Positions 56,501 through 64,000 of a DNA stretch of 64,000 nt are shown piece by piece. This DNA is from Saussurea involucrata. Taxonomy: Eukaryota; Streptophyta; Magnoliopsida; Asterales; Asteraceae. Position 1 is the stretch's first letter. Each line of letters opens with the position of its first letter. The notes beneath the pieces were generated by a model. It saw nothing but the letters and a program-made list of their open reading frames with translations, did no database searches and was not told where the DNA came from. A program made the translations under genes and the position numbers. Location of the stretch: positions 93,846,873-93,910,872 of the forward strand of contig CM066326.1 of the NCBI GenBank assembly GCA_033807775.1, written 5' to 3'.

Positions 56501-59212
56501 CAAGTTTCCTCAGTGTCATCTCCTCTTCAACTACTCCATATGGATTTGTTTGGCCCCGTTAACAAACAATCCATCGCTGGAAAGAAATATACGCTGGTCA
56601 TAGTTGATGAATTCTCTCATTACACATGGGTAATGTTTCTCCGTTCTAAGAGTGACACCCCTGAAGAACTCATCACCTTTGTTCGGAAGATGGAAACTCT
56701 GAAAAATTTGACAGTTCGCTCAATAAGGAGTGATCATGGAACTGAATTCAAAAACAGTTCTCTTGATTCCTTCCTTGAGAGCAAGGGTATTTCTCACAAC
56801 TTTTCGTCAGTGAGAACACCACAACAAAACGGAGTCGCTGAAAGAAGAAATAGAACAATTATTGAAGCTGCACGTTCAATGCTCAGCGATTCTCACCTGC
56901 CTACTCAGTTTTGGGCAGAAGCTGTCAACACGGCTTGTTTTACGCAAAACATGTCGCTGATAGTCAAAAGATTCAAAAAGACAGCCTATGAACTTTTTCA
57001 TGGGAGAAAGCCCTCAATCAGCTTTCTTCACATCTTTGGTTGTCAGTGTTACATACTGAACAACAGAGATGCCCTTGGAAAATTTGATCCTAAAGCTGAT
57101 GATGGAATCTTTCTTGGATACTCCTCAGTTTCCAAAGCCTTCAGAGTCTTCAACCGAAGAAGACAAACTGTAGAAGAAACTATTCACGTCACGTTTGACG
57201 AATCCCGTTCAGCGAACTCTAAACCGAACGCTGATACAGAAGAACTGAATCAATGGATGTTTTCTCATCTTGGTGATTCAGAAGATGTTCCCACTACTCA
57301 TGCTCATACAACTGAAAATGATGGTCCTACTATCATTCCCAATATGCAGAATAGTGAAGCTGAAACATCTTGGGTCTCAGCTGTTCCTATAAACACTATA
57401 CCCGCAGTTGATCCAAATGTCTCAGAAATTCCATCTATTTCTCAGCAATCAGTTAATGAAGTGACAAATGCAAGCATTCCTCTCTTAGCTGATAATCCAG
57501 AAGTAGCTGAAGCCTCATCTTCAGTTTCTCCAGTTCAGACTGAGTCAGCGACACATGCTCCGGCTCAGCGATGGACTGTAAATCACCCAATCGATCAAAT
57601 TCTTGGTGATCCCAACGCTGGTATTCAGACTCGTAGAAGTGCAGGTAATATTTGTTTATTTGTTAACTTTATTTCTCTAACTGAACCAAAGAAAATAGAT
57701 GATGCCCTCAGAGATCCAAACTGGGTCAGCGCTATGCAAGAAGAGCTGACTGAATTCGAAAGAAACAAAGTTTGGAAACTTGTTCGGAGACCAACTGACA
57801 AAACAGTGATAGGCACTAAGTGGGTCTATCGAAACAAGTTGGACGAACATGGTACTGTAACTCGCAACAAAGCTCGTCTTGTTGCTCAGGGATACAGACA
57901 AGAGGAAGGCATAGATTATGACGAAACCTTTGCTCCAGTAGCAAGACTTGAATCTATTCGTCTTTTCTTAGCATATGCTGTACACAAAAACTTCACTGTA
58001 CATCAAATGGATGTTAAGTCAGCGTTTCTAAATGGAAAGCTGAATGAAGAAGTTTATGTGGAACAACCTCCAGGATTCTCAGATCCTAAGCGTCCAGGTT
58101 ATGTTTATAAGCTGGATAAGGCACTTTATGGCTTGAAGCAAGCTCCTCGTGCATGGTATGACACTCTTTCTACTTATCTCCATCTTGAAAAATTTGAGAG
58201 AGGTAAGATTGACAAAACTTTGTTTTTTAGAAAAATAAAAGGTCATATCATTTTAGTTCAAATATATGTTGATGACATTATATTTGGTTCTACTAACCCT
58301 GAGCTTTGTACTCGTTTCGCTGATAGAATGAAAGATGAGTATAAAATGAGTATGATGGGTGAACTAACATATTTCCTTGGTCTTCAGATTAAGCAAACTG
58401 AAAAAGGAACTTTTATAAATCAGGGAAAGTATGTTAAAGATATGCTGAAGAAATTCGACTTAACTGAAAGTTCAGCTATGAAAACCCCTATGGCACCACC
58501 GCTGATACTTGATAAGGACACAAAGGGTGTTCCTGTCAATGTCACGCTGTACCGTGGAATGATCGGCTCACTACTGTATCTTACAGCTAGCCGACCCGAT
58601 ATTATGTTTGCAACATGTCTGGGCGCACGATATCAAGCTGAACCTAAGATATCCCATATGAAAGCTGTAAAGCGAATCTTTCGATATCTTAAGGGTACAG
58701 CGAATCTAGGTCTTTGGTATCCCAAAGATTCAGGATTTGATCTAACCGCCTATTCAGACAGTGATTTTGCAGGTTGCAAAATGGATAGGAAAAGCACCAC
58801 AGGAGGATGTCAGCTCCTGGGTGGAAAGCTGGTAAGTTGGACAAGTAAGAAGCAAAACTCAGTGTCCACTTCCACAGCTGAAGCTGAGTATGTAGCCGCT
58901 GGAAGCTGCTGTTCTCAAGTCTTGTGGATGAGAAATCAACTACTAGACTATGATCTTCAGCTCTCCAAAATTCCAATCTATTGCGACAGCACAAGTGCCA
59001 TCGCTATAGCAAACAATCCAGTGCTACACTCAAAGACAAAACACATAGAAATCAGATATCATTTTATCAGAGATCATGTGATGAATGGTGATATAGAACT
59101 TCATTTTATCCCAACTGATTATCAGTTAGCTGATTTGTTTACCAAACCTCTTGATGAGACAAGATTCAACTTTCTCATCAGCGAGCTTGGAATGCTGAAC
59201 TTTGAAGGATAA
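53513..59212 (+). pseudogene. SIRE-type Copia Gag-Pol, one frame with three stops
   Basis: A single frame from ATG 53513 to TAA 59210 spans 1,900 codons with no frameshift. It is interrupted by TAA 54449, TAA 55919 and TAG 56339. Gag 1 (312 codons) has FNLWKNRMTLFLEG and VHQRFNCLIIDLK; the knuckle CFNCEKTGHFANEC (54482-54523) lies just after the first stop. A Ser/Glu/Asp-rich, coiled region and a second knuckle (CYHCGLTDHIASKC, 55649) follow. Protease: WYLDSGCSRHMT (55964). Integrase: HKRLSHL and SACEKGK, then MDLFGP (56539), SDHGTEF and TPQQNGVAERRNR. Reverse transcriptase: QMDVKSAFLNG and YVDD (58265). RNase H: SDSDFAGC and CDSTSAIAIANNP, ending LFTKPLDE. The stop before protease sits at the Gag/Pol border and may be natural; the other two look like point mutations. 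Confidence 0.93.
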
Positions 59213-59547
59213 ATCTTCAGCGGTTCACATTTAATCAGCGATACGTTTATACATTCTTGCATAGGCTCTCGGATGAAATAAACTTGTACAATCCATTTCA
59301 TCATCTTCTCTCTGAATAAATTTGGTTAAACTGATATCAAGGTATGTTTTCTCTCTCTGACAAAACGCATGAAAATGCAAGATTTCAAATTCTTACATCG
59401 CTGAATATCTCTTCCTTAACAGCGATATTTTGAAATTTCTTAAAACCCTCACTGATATTTCTATTCAGTGCTTCATATTTTCCAAAAAGTCCCTGAGTTT
59501 TTCTTTCAAAACCTCAGAGACAACGAAAGAATGTGAAAGGACAGTTG
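59213..59547 (+). other. post-pol spacer
   Basis: Non-coding DNA between pol and the internal promoter. It keeps the gctga/tcagc words (e.g. cagcggttcac, atcgctgaatatc). No LTR or polypurine tract is present here, so the element continues. Confidence 0.5.
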
Positions 59548-59703
59548 TGACGTCATTGAAACGGATAACACCAGGCACGCTCTTTTTCTGACACACGTTT
59601 GCACGTTTCGTTGTCTATCCAATCAAATGCAAACACGTGTCCGTGTCATGATGAAAAACTTTCCCGCTCAAGTTTTTCTCTCTCTACTCTCTTCCTATAT
59701 AAA
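59548..59703 (+). promoter_or_regulatory. internal promoter of the second Copia gene
   Basis: In order: TGACGTCA (59548-59555), CCAAT (59619-59623), G-box ACACGTGT (59633-59640) and TATATAAA (59696-59703). Start of transcription is expected near 59730. The following leader holds a plausible intron with donor ctcaag|gttaat (59827) and acceptor gataatacag (60211-60212), four bases before the ATG at 60217. Recognised by motif layout only. Confidence 0.6.
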
Positions 59704-60216
59704 CACTCTCAAAGTTTATATTTGTCTTTTACGCGAATCAATCTTTCTCCGCAAGAAAAGAACACTGTTGCATTTTGTGCTCTCAATCTTCAAGAACTGT
59801 TTATCATCTTCTTCATCAAACTCAAGGTTAATATGTTCTTATCTATTATCAAATGCGAATAACTTGTTTTCGATCTTATCATTGTTTTACACAAGATCAA
59901 ACAAAAGAACTCAAAAATAAAATCATTTTCTTTCATGGTTTTATAAACACGACCATTTCATGGTTGTTCTTCAAGTTTTAAATCTAAAATCTTAAACTTG
60001 TTCTTCTTTCGTATCCATTTTTATTAAGAAATTGGAATACAAGGCTTATGGGTGTTATATTCGTTTTTTTTAAACAAGAAAAACCCTAATCTTCATTAAG
60101 ACTTTTTTGTCTGAATGAAATGGACAAAATTCGAAAAATCTTAATGGAAATTTTCTTTCCACATTAAGATAATTCTTATTTGTTAACATCTTTGGTTGAA
60201 CTGATAATACAGTGAA

Positions 60217-63200
60217 ATGGCAACTTCAAAGCTGAATGTTACCGCTGAGTCCATCTTCGCTGATTCTGAGGAACTGGAAATCACCAAAGCTCCTCAGGTT
60301 AAGTTTGAGCTGGATCAACTAGACTGGACAAAGGCAAACAACCTCTCAGCGCTTCTCGAGTTTCCTCCTCGGAAGCAGGTATCCCATCTAGACGACGCTG
60401 TAAATCTTTTGAAGAATAGCCCCATCTACACAGCACTGACAATCACACCTCCTGCCAGTCAGCGTCTATTATCCCAATTCTGGTACTCTGCCAAAGATCC
60501 ATCTAAAACCATCGACTGCATACTCAGCGATACTGAGTATGGCACCATCAAGATAACCCCCGCAATAATCCGCAAAGCTCTGAAATTCCCTAACGCTACC
60601 TCAGAAAATCCTTTCATTCCATTACCTGACCACAAGAAGCACGCTGACAGGGAAGAAATCATTGCTTTCCTTGATGCTATGGGTTACATCTGGGAGACTG
60701 GAAGAGACAAGCTACCTGAGAAGAAGCTGACGCTGATAAAGAAATCCAAGATGCCCAGCGAGATGAACTTCATCTTCGCTCACCTGATCAGCTGCATGAC
60801 AGCGAAATCCGGATCTTCTGATCAAGCCGCTCAACCTCAGCAGGCCATGGGTTACGCACTGCTGAAAGGTCTCAACATTGACTGGGCCTCCATCATCTAT
60901 GAAGACCTCATTCAACGTGTTGATTCTGCCGCTGACCGACCAGCATGGGTTCCTTACCCACGATTCATCAGCGCCATCTTTCAATATGGCCTGAAGGACA
61001 GCTATCCTGAAGAGGGTGATCTGAAACTCTCTCAGATTGGCCCTAAAGTTCTCGACTTCAAGCCTGTCGCCAACGAGGTACGTCTCTCTACCCTTCTCAC
61101 TCTACTTAATTCTCCGCTTTCTGTGGCTCCTTCAGCGACAATACCCCTCGCTGATTCCCAGGCCACAAAATCCATTCCTTCTAAGAAAAGGAAACAATCT
61201 CTTACCCCTCTTGATTCCAAAAGGATCAAGAAAACCAAGGAGCAACCCCAGCAATTCCATGCTGAAGACTCCTCAGCTCATTCTGAAGAGCTGAAGGAAA
61301 GTTCCGTGGTACGCTCTGCCACACCAATTCAAGCCATCCCTTCTAAACCTACTTCATCGTCCTTAAACGCTGAGGTTAGAACTTTGGAATCTACCCAACC
61401 TTCTTCAGTCTCTCAAAAGACTGATGAAGTACTTCTCAGTGAATCCAACGCTGAACTTGAAACCCAACCCCAATTCTTATCCTTCGATCCTCCCTCTATT
61501 TCTTTGGACACTCCTCCAGTTAAAGCTGGAGATGCCATCATTCAAGAAGCCGTTGAAGCTTCTCAGCGAATGACGAAGAAAGGACCTGCAGAGATCTCTA
61601 TCCCTCACGGAACTTTTGAGGGAGATATGGAACACTACGGAGGGACTCGAAACTTTGATGAGTTCGTCAACGCTCCTGCAGGTACAGATCCCACCTTAAA
61701 CACTGTAACTAAACCTGAAACTTCTGAGCTTTCCTTTGTTCACAAGTACTTATATGTTACAGGTCCTTATTTGGGAGACATCAACCAGTCTCTGAAGTCC
61801 ATGGAGATGAAACTTACAGATCTCACCACCGATCTATCAAATAACTCTACAGCTGTAACAAACGCTGGAGAGAATCTGACGAAGCTGACTGCTGTGGTGG
61901 AAAAGAAGGCCTCCTCTGATGACATCAAAGACCTTGATAAAACTCTCGCCGACTTTGCCAAAGTGCTCTCCGACATCTACACTGACTACACCAACCTCAA
62001 ATCGTCAGTTTCCACCGTTTCCAGCGAGGTTACAACGCTGAAGAAATCGGTTGGTACACTCGAAGGTGATATGTCAGTGGTCAAGACCGACTTGGGCTCA
62101 GTGAAGACCGACCTTAGTTCTGTCAAGACAATGATCGAGACGCTGGTGAACAAGGCAAACAATCCAGCTCCTGCTCCGGCCCCTGCACCTATTTTGGACT
62201 CATTCACCGCAGAGGATCGCCAAGAGCTGAAGAAAATCACGCCTGCTATTTCTGGCCTAGAAGACAGAATAGCTAAGCTTGAAGGTTGTGTGAAAGTCTC
62301 TGGCCCAGAAGACAGAGACAACACCAATGCTGAGTCTACCCATTCCTCCCCCGCCCATCATGAGAAAGAGGGGGAGAAGAGCGCTGAACAGGAGAAGAGC
62401 GCTGAAGATCAAAATAAGAGCGCTGAAGACCTTTCCCATGATGAATCTATCAGGGGAGAGGATAATGAAGATCTGATTACTGGACCTCAGGGAGATGAAA
62501 ACCCTGAGGGAACCGAGAACCTCGCCTCTGTATCTGAGGGGGAGCAACTCGAAGAAGATGCTGAGGAATCCGAAGCAGAAGAAGACGAAGACATCGACAT
62601 CCCTGAAGCTGAACCATCCTCCTCTCCAAGGAACGATGATGATGATGATGATGAAGATGACGAATTCTTTGTCGTCAAACATGCTCCTCGAAAAGCTCTT
62701 AAAGGGATCGTGATAACCGAATCCACAGGGGAGAAGACAAAAACAAAGACAAAGCACTCAGCCTCTGGCGCTGAGAAAAGCAAAGACAAAGGCATCGCTG
62801 AAGATGATAATCTGGCGATCCTGCTTGCAAAGCCGATTTGTCAGGTACATTAAACTTATTTTTCCTTCCCTGATCATCTCTGAACAATCAGTTATCCATT
62901 CCACAAACACCATACACATCCACATTATTTTTTTCTATCTTTTCTACCCAAGTTCTTCTACCCAGTTCTTATTTGTAAGATCGCTGCGTTTCAGCTAGTC
63001 CTCTCCCCTGTTTGAGGATATCGCTGAAGGATCTACTATTGCGACTTCACCAATAATTCCAGCTACCGCTGAAGACATAATCCCAGTCTTAGATTTAATC
63101 TATGAGACTGATGAACCAGAAGAACAACCTCTCTCGCACAGAAACAGACCTTCCTCAGTTCCTCAAAGGCTGAGTGAAGAAGATCAAAAGAGGAGAGAAG

Positions 63201-64000
63201 AAATGATAAAGCGATTCGAGGATCAGCGAATCATTCTAAGGCGCGATCAACTACCTTCAGTTCCTCCTAAGTTCAGAATTTCAAAAGCTGAATACCAGGA
63301 ACATCTCAGAGCTGAACGCCTCATCGCTGAAAGGAAGGAAGCTGAAAATAAAGACAGAGAATACGCCATCAAGCTCACTCAAGAATCTGTCAAAGACCCC
63401 AAGCTGAAGCGTATTCCCATTCAAATCCAACGAAAGCTTTGGGAACAAGCCCAGAAGATCGTGGAAAAGAAAGCTGAAGTTTCTCAGACCACCCTGATCT
63501 GGTGTAAAGAGAAAATCCACTTCAGATATCGTCCAGCGAAGATCAACAAGGTATTCATCTCTGGAAGAACCTCCATCGGAGTACCTATTGTTGACATCAA
63601 ACTGTTCAGAGAAGATGGCTCATCTGAAACCTTTCGTGCTGACACTGTAAAAAGGTATGGTCTCTCTGAATGGCTGGAGATGAGGTTAGCTATCCAACCA
63701 TCACAATCTAAGTACAAGGATCATTTCGAAAAGCTGATAAACAGACAGATCGATTTGATATCTTCTTGTGTGGATATTCCTCCTGTTCCTGATCTAAAAC
63801 CGAAAAGAAAAAGGGGCTCACCAAAGAAGAAACGTCAAGATTCAAACTCAGGTCCTGTCATACGAAATGAAACTGGAATTGGTTTCTCTCGCGCTGAAGT
63901 ACTTGGTCCTGATCCTGATCTATCTGCCCTTGACATCTCTTTGCCACCATGTGAACTTTTCGTCCCTGGTAAAGTCATCAGTAATCCTTATGGAATATTC
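60217..64000 (+). CDS. second gene of the SIRE-type element, spliced, incomplete
   Basis: Exon 1 (60217-62844) encodes 876 residues. The predicted intron is 62845-62998 (cag|gtacat .. cagctag), and exon 2 (62999-64000) stays open for 334 codons to the window end. Using the earlier AG at 62994 would give a stop seven codons on, so the later one is preferred. Residues 25-290 look globular (QFWYSAKDPSKTIDCILSD, KITPAIIRKALKFPN), of the kind annotated as plant-transposon-associated or env-like. A Pro/Ser linker follows, a coiled coil at about 520-650 (SLKSMEMKLTDLTTDLS; SVKTDLSSVKTMIETLV), PAPAPAPAP at about 650, KSAEQ/KSAED repeats and an acidic run (about 775-815). Exon 2 starts SSPLFEDIAEG and has a charged helix, a small domain (KEKIHFRYRPAKINKVFISG) and a nuclear-signal-like KPKRKRGSPKKKRQ. 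No signal peptide or membrane helix was seen, so a true envelope role is doubtful; function unknown. Confidence 0.75.

Larger units (their letters stand above)
52467..64000 (+). mobile_element. SIRE/Maximus-type Copia element, 3' end beyond window
   Basis: A 966-bp 5' LTR, primer-binding site, a 1,900-codon gag-pol frame, an untranslated spacer and a second large gene follow one another on the plus strand. Size, Ser/Glu/Asp-rich Gag, single-frame gag-pol and a long gene after pol fit the SIRE/Maximus lineage, in which such downstream genes are called env-like. No 3' LTR occurs by 64000. The words gctga and tcagc recur in all parts, linking them as one unit. Confidence 0.85.

Noticed and set aside
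59213..59300. 3' LTR of the Copia element directly after pol
   Set aside because: No TGTTGATCC or similarity to the 52467-53432 LTR occurs there or anywhere up to 64000.
61986..62795. Long minus-strand ORFs within the second Copia gene
   Set aside because: Antisense shadows of the Ala/Glu/Asp/Ser-rich plus-strand frame.

Overview
The window is nuclear DNA of a flowering plant, a eudicot and most likely a member of the daisy family (Asteraceae). The assignment rests on spliced plant gene fragments, Helitrons opening with TCTATAnTAT or TCTATATATA and closing with a GC-rich hairpin plus CTAG, TAA-flanked Tourist-type MITEs, a Tekay-like chromovirus, a Tat-type gypsy element and a SIRE-type Copia element. 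No intact single-copy host gene was found. Nearly everything that can be named is a mobile element or a host exon carried by one.

Left part (1-21381): a hAT deletion derivative with perfect 8-bp target duplications; a MITE with TAA flanks touching a MULE MITE with 9-bp duplications; a Helitron (4340-8580) holding a 544-bp tandem array and a TPX2/WVD2-like exon scrap; repeats; a GC-rich MULE MITE (10474-10837); a Helitron (10877-13621) inserted in a TA microsatellite and carrying exons of an auxilin-like gene; two PIF/Harbinger derivatives, one with remains of the Myb-like ORF; a Tourist MITE inside a TRIM retroelement; and a hAT remnant.

Middle part (21382-41532): two Helitron starts and two Helitron ends that read best as nested elements (21382-37055 around 23235-36479). 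The inner one carries a mitochondrial chaperonin CPN60 exon and was later hit by a young, almost intact Ty3/gypsy chromovirus (23708-31860, LTRs about 1.64 kb and nearly identical). A further Helitron (37056-41532) carries exons of two unrelated host genes, SRP54 and an AVT6-like amino-acid transporter.

Right part (42788-64000): a PIF/Harbinger-type element with a captured host-like coding stretch, then four elements that each open on the left and never close in the window: a Tat-type gypsy element cut by a gypsy 5' LTR at 46977, that element cut by a hAT end at 51896, and that hAT cut by a SIRE-like Copia LTR at 52467. The Copia element has a single 1,900-codon gag-pol frame with three in-frame stops. 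Downstream lies a second large gene with its own TATA promoter, a leader intron and a coding intron, still open at the window end. That second gene, the word GCTGA repeated through this element, and a G-box plus TATA layout shared by LTR and internal promoter are the most unusual signals here.

All calls come from reading the sequence by eye; no alignment or database search was run.
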